From contig JAJOHG010000124.1 in the NCBI GenBank assembly GCA_021029095.1, positions 1-64,000 on the forward strand: a stretch of 64,000 nucleotides of DNA. The letters are read 5' to 3'. This document shows, piece by piece, positions 1-10,380 of the stretch (position 1 is the first letter of the stretch; every line of letters begins with the position of its first letter). Under the pieces are notes generated by a model. That model searched no databases, was not told the DNA's origin, and worked only from the letters and a program-made list of their open reading frames with translations. The position numbers and the translations under genes are program-made. This stretch comes from Phellopilus nigrolimitatus. Taxonomy: Eukaryota > Basidiomycota > Agaricomycetes > Hymenochaetales > Hymenochaetaceae.

Positions 1-2
1 TT

Positions 3-423
3 GCACAGCTTACTTTTCCTGTGTTGACTGACTTACATGTGAATGTGGCTTGGACTGAATCCAGCAACTCAGCTCTTATTGAGGATCTTCTAAGCCGCAC
101 AAAACCACATAGACCTTAGAAAGCTCCCTTTGAGCTGCTTCCCAATCAGTGAAACCAGTACATTGACATACCTGAAGCAATCTCCCAACCTGGTCTATTT
201 GAAAGTATCTCCAATGACACCTATGATTCTGGATGCACTGACGGCGAGGAGTGGAAAACATCCTTATTGTCCTAACCTTGAAGAACTAGATGCCAAACGT
301 TTCTCCTCCAACTGTAAAAAGCTTTGGGATGTGGTACATTCTCGATTACATGACTCAAGATTTAATTCACTGAAAAAACTCACTGTTCCTTCTGATATCC
401 CAAGACCCAATATGAAGCCCTAG
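3..423 (+). pseudogene. 3' part of an F-box/LRR-like protein gene, frameshifted
   Basis: The window opens inside a coding region. From base 3 one frame reads leucine-rich text (LTDLHVNVAW...LIEDLLSRT) up to a stop at about 116. The continuation (LRKLPLSCFPISETSTL...LVYLKVSPM) lies in another frame from about 107 on and runs to the stop at 421-423. No intron borders fit between them, so a one-base frameshift near 105-115 is the simplest reading. The text (LxxL spacing, phrases like NLEELDAKRF and SLKKLTVPSD) resembles the C-terminal leucine-rich part of basidiomycete F-box proteins. The F-box itself would lie to the left of the window. Family call is by style only. Confidence 0.4.
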
Positions 424-891
424 CAGATTTGGGTTTGAAGGTATCATAACATTAAGAGGCAACGGCCACTTGAGACACAACCACATCAAAAATTGGTCAT
501 GCTGAGTCATGCTGAGTCAGTTTTAGTCATGATTGGTCATTTTTAGTCATCTACAAACACGGTAATTCTGCCTCGCCTCCTCCATCAAATTCCCTTCCTT
601 GGTCAACCTGCCTGCTCCCTCCCAAAGCGCCAACTCTGCAGGTCCTTAAATGCACATCCATAAGTGGCAAAACTACAAATCCAAAAATACAGTCTCAAAG
701 CGGCAACAGTGCAGAAATAAAATAAAGAACAGGCTCAAAACGGCAACTGCTGCTCAAATAGTTCCTTAAACTGGCAAACTTACAGTATTAGAACTTTCAA
801 CAGCCTCTCATACCACTGATGCACTTTATTATATACAGTTTCAAAGTAAACCTCATTCATGCAATAATTAAATAATCTCCAAGCTGCTATT
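424..891. other. Intergenic stretch with no gene seen
   Basis: AT-rich DNA between the F-box fragment and the first inverted-repeat element. It holds small direct repeats (GCTGAGTCAT twice near 499-520 and several TTTTAGTCAT or TTGGTCAT words to about 550) and recurrent words of the type 'AAAnnGGCAAC' at 660-750. Nothing coding was recognised. Confidence 0.5.
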
Positions 892-893
892 TA

Positions 894-1479
894 CAGCGCT
901 TTTACAAAACCTTGTCAGTTGCGCGCGCAAAAAAAAAAAGTTGCGGCCCCTCAGGGTGTGCCAAATAAGGCATTATTGCCTATTTGAGCGAAGTCGCGTC
1001 GTGGTTGCCTCGTCGCCGTGCCGTCCGTGTCGTGCAGCACACTGTTCATGTCGTGCAGGTTGTCGATGCAGACCTGGAGTCAGTGGCATTATGCAGAGGC
1101 ACCAGCACAATGTATAGCCAAAATTTGATATCATCTTCACCGATTTGCGAGCTACACCGCCATTGTCTCCAGGAGACTTTAGTTGCATGCAGGGTACCTT
1201 GCTACTATCTTAATTACTACCGAGAAGCCAAAACTGTTGGCAAGTGCATCAGTGTACTATTTGTTTGTCTCGTATAACCAAAGAGCACGGACTTTCAAGT
1301 CCTCACTGATCTTTCGAAATGCATTGTACAACGACGACGAAAAAAGAAAAGAAAAGAAAAACACGACGGCCACGACGCGACTTCGCTCAAATAGGCAATA
1401 ATGCCTTATTTGGCACACCCTGAGGGGCCGCAACTTTTTTTTTTTGCGCGCGCACTGACAAGGTTTTGTAAAAGCGCTG
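894..1479. mobile_element. Non-autonomous TIR element (MITE) with TA target duplication
   Basis: The left arm (894-1002) and right arm (1372-1479) are reverse complements over about 108 bases, differing only by an extra base at a GC-alternating tract. Ends read CAGCGCTTTTACAAAACC and its complement, and TA dinucleotides flank both sides (892-893, 1480-1481), as for Tc1/mariner-type insertion. The arms include an 11-A tract and the words GCGGCCCCTCAGGG and AATAAGGCATTATTGCC. The 370-base interior has no transposase-like frame, so the element would depend on an enzyme encoded elsewhere. The near-identity of the arms suggests a fairly recent insertion. Superfamily placement is inference from the TA duplication alone. 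Confidence 0.8.
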
Positions 1480-1509
1480 TAACCTTGAAATGTTTAAACT
1501 GTTATCTTA

Positions 1510-1767
1510 CAGGTGGCACCAAAAGTGGTGACATTTCCTCCAAAAGGGAAGGTGATTCACATCTGCCTGTGAGATGCATGCGCTCTGTCGCAATCCAGTT
1601 ACACATGCAAAGTACATCCACAAAAGATGCTTGAGCACTGGAAAAGCTGTGTCATGCATATAGCAAGCAAACATGCTGTATCTATGAAGGAAATAAGGAG
1701 AAAAAGTGTGGATGTGAATTGCTTTCCTTTTTGGGGGGTGCATCAACACCTTTTTGGTGCCACCTGC
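1510..1767. mobile_element. Second short inverted-repeat element (older MITE-like)
   Basis: Bases 1510-1560 (starting CAGGTGGCACCAAAAGTGG) match the reverse complement of 1711-1767 (ending GGTGCCACCTGC) with several mismatches and small indels, so the arms are about 55 bases and older than those of the element just upstream. The interior (about 150 bases) has no reading frame of note. No convincing target duplication was found. Confidence 0.55.
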
Positions 1768-1860
1768 AAAAAAAAATTCCTCCTTCCAAAATTACCCATA
1801 ATATTACTAAGCTGCAACCCCACGGAGAGCGTCCAAGAACCCAGAGAGTCCATGAACCCA

Positions 1861-1889
1861 GAGAGTCCCAGGCTTCGCCTGGGACTCTC
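1861..1889. repeat. Perfect 13-bp hairpin
   Basis: GAGAGTCCCAGGC, a TTC loop, then the exact reverse complement GCCTGGGACTCTC. It is preceded by two partial direct copies of its left arm (CCCAGAGAGTCC near 1840 and 1857). It lies in non-coding DNA between the MITE-like element and the CLF1 pseudogene. It could be a foldback remnant or an RNA hairpin; nothing nearby needs a terminator of this kind. Confidence 0.6.
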
Positions 1890-2109
1890 GGCTGGTGTAT
1901 GTGTATATGGTGAATGATGATTGACAGGGATGGAAGAAAATGCTACTGCTTACGTAAATAATAGACATTGTAGTAGTTACTGCAATAAAACCACGAAGGA
2001 TGGTACTGGTCCCAGTAACGCAAGGCAAGCCTGCACGCCACGCCGCACACCGACACTACCAAGCGCATCGTCGATCACATGTGCTCTGCTTATCCACTAC
2101 CTACGTCAT

Positions 2110-2975
2110 CATGTCACCCGCGCCCGAGCTCTGCGCGCCGCCGCGCAGCTCCATCCAAAGCATGCCGCACACAGCACGCGACCACGCACGCACCCGAGTC
2201 CGCCTCCTGCACGCGGACGCAAGCACACAGAGCACCTGCAGGTAGGGCATTCGGTACGCGCGCACAGCCAAGCACCGTCTGGAGGACCTCGCGTGCTTTG
2301 TCGAGCTTCACGCGGTCCTCCTCGAACTTTGTCCACCTCACCCACGCGCGGGGGCCAGGACGCACGACGGTCCCGCGCTCGCAGATAATTCCTGCGCGGT
2401 TGGCTCTTGGAAATTCTCCTCCACTTTGATATACGCCTCGCTTGCCATGCGTGCTCCCACTGCATCCAATGCTCGAACAGCTGACGAGCATCTGGGACGT
2501 TGCCGAGTAGCTGCTCGACGTAGACATACTTGTACTACAGTTGATTGATGCGCGGGAGGAGCGTCACGGCCCGGTCAACGAGATTGCGAGCGTGCCGAAC
2601 ATTGCGTCCCTTGATCTCCATCTCGGTATATGACAGTCATAGTTGGACGCTTTGCGCGTCGACATTGAGAGCGCGCTTGTACATGTACACAGAACGGGAG
2701 CGCTCATATTCCCTTTGACTGGCCTCCAGCTCGCATATGGTGTCCATTCCTTTCTGCAGTGTGTCAAAGGCGCGTCAAGGACACGTCAAAGACGCTGCAT
2801 ATACTGCGACCAAAGAATACACATAAGTTTCCTCAGTTTCCTCGCGTCCGCCTGGTGCGTTCCTCAAACTCCATCCGTTTGCGACCTCTGTACCCATTTA
2901 ACTCCTCGAAATCTTCGATACGCTGCTTCAGCGCGCGTAATGCTGTCTCCTGCCGCACCTGTACCTCTCGCAGGA
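2110..2975 (-). pseudogene. CLF1: Broken copy of the splicing factor gene CLF1 (crooked-neck-like, HAT repeats)
   Basis: Reading the minus strand from about 2975 down gives the characteristic CLF1 N-terminus ([32 protein letters not shown]), then after an intron-like gap KEWTPYASW, then [43 protein letters not shown] and, after a frame change, AYIKVEENF and [28 protein letters not shown]1 is a tetratricopeptide-like HAT-repeat scaffold of the Prp19/NTC spliceosome complex. The copy is dead: two conserved Trp codons are stops, there are at least two frameshifts, and everything beyond the first few HAT repeats is missing. Intron-like sequence survives, so it came from genomic duplication rather than from an mRNA. 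A full CLF1 should exist elsewhere in the genome. Confidence 0.85.
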
Positions 2976-3271
2976 GCTGCTCGGCGGTGATCTAAGGAAC
3001 GACAGTGAGCTCGTGAAGTTCAATCAGAGCTTGCAGATGCACTCGAACGGCTGCTGCAGCCCGGTTTTTCACTCTGAATATTGAGATTCAGTCATCTCCT
3101 AAACGTGTATTTGCGAAATCATACCGTGGTGTTCTACTGTCCTGCATACTTTTGTTGTCTGAAGGAAAATGCTTGAGGCGGGTGAAGTCAGGACTGTCGC
3201 AGTTGTATTCGTGGGAACGTGTCCTGGATGTACAACATCTTTACCAGAATTCTGATCGCGATCACACGACC

Positions 3272-4455
3272 ATGTCTCAAACCTCAGAACGTCCAATTCT
3301 GCTAAATCTTAGCCTAACTTCCTCGAATGACTGGTCTACCGCCTTAGAAATACCGTCTGAGATACTTCCTGTATTCTGCTTGAAGCCTCGCAAGTGGCTG
3401 GACTATCTAGGCTACGCTCTGACCGGCTCCGACGGGACTCTCTCGCTTTCCTCAGAAACCCCTGCAGACTTGTGCGACCTCGACCTCCCCATAGCTCCGG
3501 GGGAGGCGTTCTTCTTTCATACGAGCGGCTCTGTTGCGTACGTCGATCCGGACCTGGTGACGACCGATTCGAGCCACTCCTCCACTGCCCGGGAGACGGG
3601 TTTCTGGGACGCGCTGCTGGCTCGCGATGGATTGTGTCCCTTCTCATCAGTACAGCCATCTCTTTGCGATGCTACTCATCTTCTGCCTCATGCAAAGGGA
3701 AATGAGGTGACTCACAGTTGCATAATTTATGCATTGCGTCTTCTCTTTTCTCACTGCTGTCGTAGTATATCGAGCTGCTGACACGAAAGCGGACTGAAGG
3801 ACGGCTGGTCATTGCGGAGATAGATGACCCGCGAAATGGGATTCTTATCGGTAGAGGCCTTCACGGGTGGATGGGGACCGGGGTGCTTGGATTTTTACAG
3901 GTATACTTGTTATTGTCTACCTTCTGCGGCGGACCTCACACACCTTTTGTTTATCAGACCCCTATTCGGTCACTGAAATCCAGTGACATTCACGAGGGTG
4001 CCGAGCCCGACGCATATTGTCTTACCATACATGTTTTTTTGGAAAATAGTAATTCTCGGCAGTCTCTTTATCACGACAAGGTAGCGAGTCTGCGTTCACC
4101 TCTTCCGGCCAACTGGCCGTCAGAAGTCATCTTCACCACTCTCTATGCGAGCGCAGCATTGAGAGCATGGGGGAAAGAAGACTTCAAGGCTAGACTTGCA
4201 AGCATCACTCGCATGGACTATTATCCGAATGGCCTGCAAGATAAATCGGCAAGAGATGAGGCGAAGAAAATAAGACGCGAGGAGAGAATGAAGAGAAAGC
4301 AGCAGGAGCACAGAGAACCCGACGGACAGGATACGATCATGGCTCTGTGGAGCATATTCCACGACAAGGCAATGGAAAGAGCAAAAGAGACGGCAGAATC
4401 CGAGTCGAGGCAGTGTTCAACAGACAAGGTGAAATCGTGGTTGAATGGTCCGTAG
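3272..4455 (+). CDS. HNH_2 (PF13391-like) endonuclease-domain protein
   Basis: Three exons: 3272-3706, 3766-3900 and 3958-4455; introns of 59 and 57 nt with GT-AG borders restore one frame of about 355 aa. The centre carries the HNH_2 pattern of fungal proteins: ALLARDGLCPF...CDATHLLPHAKGNEYIELL, then about 20 residues on DPRNGILIGRGLHGWMGTGVLGFL. These hold the H, N and H positions of a beta-beta-alpha metal nuclease. The N-terminal 130 residues (PILLNLSL...) form the usual leader domain, and the C-terminus is a charged Lys/Arg/Glu helix (DEAKKIRREERMKRKQQEH). These genes are numerous in Agaricomycetes; their substrate and role are unknown, and a genome-defence role is speculation. ATG at 3272 fits the family length; an in-frame ATG at 3152 would add 40 poorly conserved residues. 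Confidence 0.8.
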
Positions 4456-4850
4456 GCGGCAGGTCGTTGGTCCGTTCTCTTGTAGTACTAAATCTAAAGT
4501 CTGCCCTCCATAGCTTATGATTAAATTTGACCTGCTGCTTCGCCCATTAGCTTTCATAACCCGGCTACCGTGGCTTTCGAGATGTGCACAGTCGGAAGAA
4601 TTCTCCGGAGATTCAAGTTACATATACATGTACCAATTTGCACATCAAGCATCTGATCTGCATTTTTCACATTTTCCTTCTAGCCCCTAAATAAACGTCG
4701 CAGAGAAATTACGTGCATTCTACTACTCGTGATATATCTTTCTTCCAAGCACCGTCAAAAACGGAGACTGACCTAGCTGAAATCAGACTGTCGGATCCGT
4801 GCGACGCGCGTTCGGGCTCGATCATCTCTAGCTAGCCTCTTTTTATAAGT
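4456..4850. other. Convergent intergenic region
   Basis: Lies between the 3' ends of the HNH gene and the FAD oxidase. It has no reading frame of interest and presumably holds both 3' UTRs. Confidence 0.5.
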
Positions 4851-6659
4851 TCACCTCGCAGGTTCGATTGGATACCACTTGTTGAAGACCATCCCCGGGT
4901 CATACTTCTTTTTGATCTGCTGGAGACGTGGGTAGTTATCTCCGAACGAAGCTTGCGATCGGCTGAAGGGGATATTGCTGTCTCCGACTTGAAAAAAGAA
5001 AAAGAGTGTCTATAAGTTTTATTCAAGTTAACCTTGACTAGCATGAACGTACTAAAATTCCCGTACGCCTTGTTTTTCGCTTCCTCAGGGTCCGCCTCAC
5101 CGCTAACCATTACATCGATGAGCCTGCATACGAGCTCGCGCGCACCTTGCATCTTCTCCCCCGCGCCGGGCTCATCGTCCCAGTACGAGCTCGTGATGCC
5201 CGTGAGGTGGGGCATGCGGTTGCTGAGTGCCGTCGCGTCGCTCGACACACTGCTGACCTTGTCCTGGTTCAGGAAGCCAAGGCCTGCCATGATGCGCAGG
5301 TCTCTGCGCGCATCAGACTCCACGACAATCCGCTCGTACAGTTTTTCGGCGACAGCAGCATTGTAACTTCCAACGGACGCGCCCTTCTCGTAAGTGTGCT
5401 GACCATGACGAACACCTGAGTTCTACACCAATGAGATTGTTAATCAGTAAAGACGGCGGAAGAAAGTTATGAACTCACCTGAAGAGCGTTCACGAGCTCA
5501 TACGGCATTTCTTTAGCATTGTCGATCGGATCTGGGTGTACCGGCATTAGAATTGGGGAGGAGAATATGCTTATGGGCACCTACTCAGATCGAGAAAGTC
5601 CTTGTATGCATTCTTTCCCTCTACCTCTGAGCCATTATGGAAAATGACAAGAAGGACCGCCGGCTGATTGAAGGAAAGTAAATATTTTTTGGTTTTAAAT
5701 TATTTTATGGCTCATTGATTTGACTTACTACGCGTTCAGGTGTAGGAAGTCTCGTCATGGCTAAGATTATCGCTTCTTTCGGAGAAGGATATCCTTGAGC
5801 CAGCCATTTCTCAAGAGTTCTCAATGATTCGACTGCCAAGGGACCAGGAAAAGCCAGAATACCGGCGTAAACCGTCTTTCGTTGCTCGTGTAGTCTGAAG
5901 ACAAACTCGGTACAGACGCCGAAGTTACTTCCTCCGCCTCTGATCGCCCAAAAAAGGTCTTCGTTTTCAGTTTCATTAGATGTAACAATAGAGCCGTTAG
6001 CTAGAACCATTTTTGCCTGACGAAGGGACAATGATCAGTTATTCTGATTTGACGGAAAATCTATGAAAACATACTTGCAGGAGATTATCGCAAGTGTATC
6101 CATGCTCAGAGGCAAGATATCCATATCCTCCCCCAAGAGTGAGACTTTCATACATTTAGTTGATTTCAGTGTGAAAAAAGCCAGTATAATCACCCTCCTA
6201 CACCGGTCTTGAAGAGAAATAATTAGACAATGACATCAAGGGCAAATGGAACAGGAAAACTACATGATTCACAGTTCCTCCGACTGTTGCCAGACCGAAC
6301 TTGATTGCAGCATTGTCGACAGTTTCCCAGAGCGCGCCACCACCAACGTATGCGATCTTCTGCGCCGAGTCAATGCGGACACCATTAATAAACCTCGAGA
6401 GATCGATGACAAGCCCGTCTTCAGAAGACGATGCGCCTGGCACGCTATGTCCACCGCCGCGAATTGCGAGCGGCAGCTTTTCCGCGGTTGCGTACTTGAT
6501 AACATGCGATACATCGTGTTCGTCTCTTACAAAGGCGACTATCTTGGCGCGTCGAACAGCACCGGCCGCCCAGCGACTGATAGCCTTTTCGTATTCCGGA
6601 TGGTCAGGCGTGACGATGTCTCCTTTGAAAGAGCTTTGAAATTGCGCGAAGGAGGTCAT
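4851..6659 (-). CDS. FAD-linked oxidase (PCMH FAD-binding domain plus berberine-bridge C-terminus)
   Basis: A multi-exon gene starting [11 protein letters not shown] at 6659. The FAD domain shows [13 protein letters not shown] (the His that can carry covalent FAD), [12 protein letters not shown], then after short introns [20 protein letters not shown] and [18 protein letters not shown]. The C-terminus reads [29 protein letters not shown], the berberine-bridge (BBE) tail. The last intron (4988-5052) uses donor GTACGT, which restores the frame (AYGNF-IGDSNIPF). Predicted length is about 480 aa, normal for the family. The Cys used for a second covalent FAD link in bicovalent enzymes is not visible at the usual place. 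Such oxidases act on sugars, alkaloids or nicotine-like compounds; substrate unknown. It has no obvious signal peptide, so it is probably intracellular. Confidence 0.85.
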
Positions 6660-7173
6660 GATGGAGAAAATACCGGGGGTTGTATCGACGCGTCGTGTCG
6701 AAGGATGATTCCAGATGTTTTATAGGTAAGCGATATGCAAGGTTTAACTCATGTTGCATCCACCTGTCCCAGAACCCGATCATTTTACTTCAGCACAGAA
6801 GCCATCAAGTTATCGGCGATGCCGCATACATGTACGTATGTATAGGCAACGAGGGATCGATCCACGTTGGTACATGAACAACATCAAATTTTGAACGACG
6901 TGCTTACGTAATTCTCCGTATTTGCGAGAAATTGGCGACATAGCCTCTATGCATCCAAGTACCGACGGGGTATGGTCAAAGTTCTTTAACCATTTCACTT
7001 TGCAGATACGACTGCCTTTCAGCTTGATCTAGAGTTTTCGATCATTCTGGAGAAGCCTATCAACCGCTGACTATCGCTATCTTTAGTCTATGCCAAAAAC
7101 GCGTTCTCGATTCTCTGCAGAACTCGGAAATTGACAACTCACCTTGCTCATGTGGATGTCACGACTACTTCTT
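6660..7173. other. Upstream region of the FAD oxidase, no gene seen
   Basis: Putative promoter region for the minus-strand FAD oxidase. It ends at the 5-bp word TTCTT (7169-7173) that flanks the foldback element. Only short meaningless frames. Confidence 0.5.
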
Positions 7174-7493
7174 GTGAGGGGAGGCAATCCCTGCCAAAAG
7201 AGTGTGCACGCTTTGTAATTTAACAAATGATCGGCACTTCCCAAATTAAGAAATTTTGGTGGCAAAAATTTACAGATGGCCAACTTGATGCAATTTAGCC
7301 ACTCCTTGCTGATTTTTATTTTTTTAAAGTCATAGAACTGTATTTTAAGGCTATACATACAGTAATCACTTGATATAATGTAGCTTCTTTCTGAGGAAAG
7401 ACTTATAGCAAAGAAAAGAGCAGGAGGAGAGCACATTTTCGGCTGGCACGTGACCTCAGCGCACAGGAATGGCCGCGCATACATGCAAATGCG

Positions 7494-7762
7494 CAGAACG
7501 ATTTTTTGAGCTCAATTCTCAACCGTTTTGCGTGATTTAAGCTCGTATGCACTCGTATGATATGGGGATGGGAGGGCTACGTTGTCGATTTTTTAATTTC
7601 GCCCTCAAAGTGTCAGAACAACCATGTAAGACAGCTGTTCTGACACTTTGAGGGCGAAATTAAAAAATTGACAACATAGCCCTCCCAGCCCCATATCATA
7701 CGAGCGCATACGAGCTTAAATCACGCAAAACTGTTGAGAATTGAGCTCAAAAAATTGTTCTG
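7494..7762. repeat. Large imperfect palindrome (127 + 15 + 127) inside MITE copy 1
   Basis: Left arm 7494-7620 begins CAGAACGATTTTTTGAGCTC. The right arm 7636-7762 is its reverse complement with only a few mismatches. A transcript across it would form a hairpin of about 127 bp; cruciform extrusion is also possible. The internal arm sequences differ from those of the second copy in a correlated way. Confidence 0.85.
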
Positions 7763-7865
7763 TAACTTGTCTTTCACTCAGGAGTTGCAAAATGTCCGTT
7801 TTTGGTAGAAGTGTAAACAACTACAAATGCACACTCTTTTGGCAGGGATTGCCTCCCCTCACTTC

Positions 7866-8706
7866 ATCCCCTTCTTGATCTCTTACCACCACCATCCCCT
7901 TGTGGGACAGAGGTGCTGGCGCTGCAATTCGAGTTGGGGGTCCCGCAGGCCGTCTGAGGCTGGGCCTCGCCCGCTCACTATGTTCTACAGGTATGCTATG
8001 GGCTGCCGCTTGAATGTGAGTCGTACGAGTTTGCTTTGGCCAAGAACAGCTGACTGCCACTGTGGGGTGGCTGGTCGCTACCCCGAGGGCTCCTCGTGAG
8101 TCGGCGTAAGCCCACGGGTAAGGACAGGGTTGTTGGACCAGACGTGCCTCCCTGCATGCGCCAGCCTTAAACGCGGCTGGAGGGGCTAGCAGATTGCCCG
8201 TACTCCTCACCTTGAAAGCACACCACTCCGCGACGACACCCTTGGAATGCCCCCCCTAGCCATCTTCACACCCCCGACGAGTCACAAGGCCACGCTCCCT
8301 CCTCCTTTGTCCGAGTCATCGGATCATTACTAAGGGAAGTGCGCTGACTCATCACACCCGACAATAGCGGCCCAGGAAATACCCGGCTTCAGTGACCGGG
8401 GGCTGCTATCTCCCGACTGCGTACCCCGTCCTCACTGACGGGTGCGCCCCACGCGATCACAGATGGGTGGCTCCCACGCTGCGTTCACGGACCCTTTCCC
8501 CGCCGAGCACCACTTTCATGTAATGTATCATGTTTGTATCGCTCCACCCCTCACTCCCGCCCAGACATGGGCACACCGCGTAGGCGTGTCAAGGCCACGA
8601 AGTCGTATAAGTCCTTGCACGCATCACACATGTATACAGCGCATTTGTACTTAGTTTACTGACCGCGCTATATAAATTTACTCAAAAAAAAAAAAAAAAA
8701 AAAAAA
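7866..8706 (+). mobile_element. Poly(A)-tailed retroelement (SINE, 5'-truncated LINE or retrocopied RNA)
   Basis: An 841-bp insert ending in 23 A residues (8684-8706). It is flanked by a perfect 15-bp duplication, GCCTCCCCTCACTTC at 7851-7865 and 8707-8721, which is the mark of target-primed reverse transcription. It landed in the right terminal repeat of the foldback MITE, duplicating 12 bases of it. The body is GC-rich with no reverse-transcriptase motif, so it is either the 3' part of a LINE, a SINE or a retroposed non-coding transcript. No tRNA-type A and B boxes were identified. The intact tail and duplication indicate a young insertion. Confidence 0.8.
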
Positions 8707-8739
8707 GCCTCCCCTCACTTCTTGCATACATGTAATTCC

Positions 8740-10380
8740 TCAAATTTGCGATGCTGCGGCATTCGCATTCTTTGCAACTTCTGCCGCCGCTTTTCCCGCT
8801 TTGCGTCCAAACACTGCTCCAGCCGTCAACCCACTCCCACCGGGATAGTTTCCAAAGAACAGCCCGCCAACAAGTTCGCCAGTGCAGAAGAGCCCGGGGA
8901 TCGGGAGCCCAGAGTTCTCTGATAGAACGCCAGCCGTATGCGGGTCGATGGCGAGCCCACCGAACGTGAACGTGATACCACATGCAACTTTCACAGCGAG
9001 GAACGGAGGGGAGGTAAGCGGAAGCGCCCAATTACTTTTGGGAGGAATGAGGCATTTAGGCGAGGAAGGGGACTCAGTCGAGAGCCCGTCTTTAACGGCG
9101 GGATCCCACTTGAGATTGGAGTATGCAGCGCGGTTTGCTTCGACAGCTGTGTTATATTCTTTTATCGTTTGAACGAAAGTAGAGGGCTCTGCAAGACCAT
9201 CGTCTACGAGCTTTTCTGCAAGCTCCTCGATGCTTTCCGCATGTACCTTCTGAACAATTCCGTCGCCGTACTCTTCTTCCCTTAGCCACCCATTTACCTG
9301 CGCGTCGTACACCTGGAACGCTACGCTCCCTGGCTGTGCTAGGATCGCACGCCCGAAGCGCGCGTAGGTGTAGTTGCGGAAGTCTTCACCTTCGTCGACG
9401 AAGCGCAGCCCGGACGAATTAAGCATGAGTCCGAGCGGGTAGCCGGACTTAGTGAACTGATTACTGAGTATGCGGTCTCCCGCGGAGGGCGAAGCGTGCG
9501 CGTCCCAGCACGTGCTGTGGCACCCGCCACTGCTCCAATCACCTGCACGCCGCGCACCGACAACGGTCGCCAAAGAAATTCCATCGCCGGTGTTATACGG
9601 TGTCCCGCGTACCTAATAAGGGCGATGACATCGAGCTCTTCACCCTTAGAGCAACCAACTTACACGAGCGTGGGCCCACTCATCTCCAAGATACTTCGCA
9701 CGCAGGTCAGGGCTCGCTTCGAATCCCCCACAAGCAAGGATGACAGTGGGGCTTGAGAGGCGTATCTCCTGGTCGTCTCGCCTGATGACCAGACCTGTGA
9801 CCGAGTCGTCTTCTGCGAGTATCTCAGTAGCAGGAGACCCGAACCAGATCTCGATTTGCGCCATTTCCAGAGCACGGTGGTGGTCAGCAATGAGTCCCTT
9901 TCCGCCTTCTTCCACGCTCAGGACCAAACCGCCCCAGAACTTCTGTCTTCCATCAACCTGATAGGCCTGCCGACGGAATGAGAGAATAAAGTGCACTCCA
10001 ACCTGGTGCGCCAGCCAGTCGATCGCCGAGCGTGAGTTATCAACCAGCTCTTTCACTAGCGCTACATCAGACTGGTTATGAGAGAGGCGCATTATATCGT
10101 GCGCAAACTCCTCAGGGCTATACGGATCTAGGTCGATCGTCGAGGCCAACTGGGGGGACACATTGTGTACGAGAGGGAGGAGATCGTTCAGGCCGCCGTG
10201 CGCGGTGCGGTGAGCACCAGCAGTGAAGAAGCCATTGCCGCCGGCCCATTCCTTTGGGGCCTTTTCGACGATGAGGACTCGCTTGCAGCCTGACTGAAAT
10301 GCAGACAACGCAGCACAAGAGCCGGCATGTCCACTTCCTACGACGATACAATCATAAGACGTTGCAGTAGTTTCATGCAT
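8740..10380 (-). CDS. FAD-dependent oxidoreductase of the fumarate reductase/succinate dehydrogenase flavoprotein family
   Basis: Two exons: start MHETTATSYDCIVVG at 10380, one intron 9613-9663 (donor GTAAGT), stop at 8740. The N-terminus has the dinucleotide fold (CIVVGSGHAGSCAALSAFQSG, then VLIVEKAPKEWAGGNGFFTAG). Mid-protein is TVILACGGFEA, and the C-terminus PGLFCTGELVGGLFFGNYPGGSGL and AGAVFGRKAG closes the FAD domain as in fumarate reductase-type and tricarballylate dehydrogenase-type enzymes. About 530 aa, full length, no signal peptide. It oxidises or reduces a small carboxylic acid or enone; substrate unknown. It shares strand with the PCMH oxidase downstream, so the pair could serve one pathway (inference). 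Its 3' end is abutted by the MITE, so its polyadenylation region is probably element-derived. Confidence 0.85.

Larger units (their letters stand above)
7174..8718. mobile_element. Foldback MITE copy 1 (689 bp) split by a nested retroelement
   Basis: Starts GTGAGGGGAGGCAATCCC and ends with the exact complement; the 33-bp terminal inverted repeats are perfect (7174-7206 and 7830-7862). With the nested insert (7866-8706) removed the element is 689 bp and is flanked by TTCTT (7169-7173 and 8719-8723). The centre is a giant palindrome: left arm 7494-7620, 15-base spacer, right arm 7636-7762. No transposase frame. A second copy with the same architecture and length is at 14245-14933. The right end lies only about 20 bases beyond the stop codon of the FAD-dependent oxidoreductase gene at 8740. 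Confidence 0.85.

Noticed and set aside
4985..5060. Apparent frameshift before the BBE tail of the FAD oxidase
   Set aside because: Using donor GTACGT at 5052 and acceptor at 4988 restores the conserved reading, so the gene looks intact.
7866..8706. tRNA-derived SINE
   Set aside because: No convincing A-box plus B-box pair; AATTCGAGTTGG near 7928 is too weak. The element is left unclassified.
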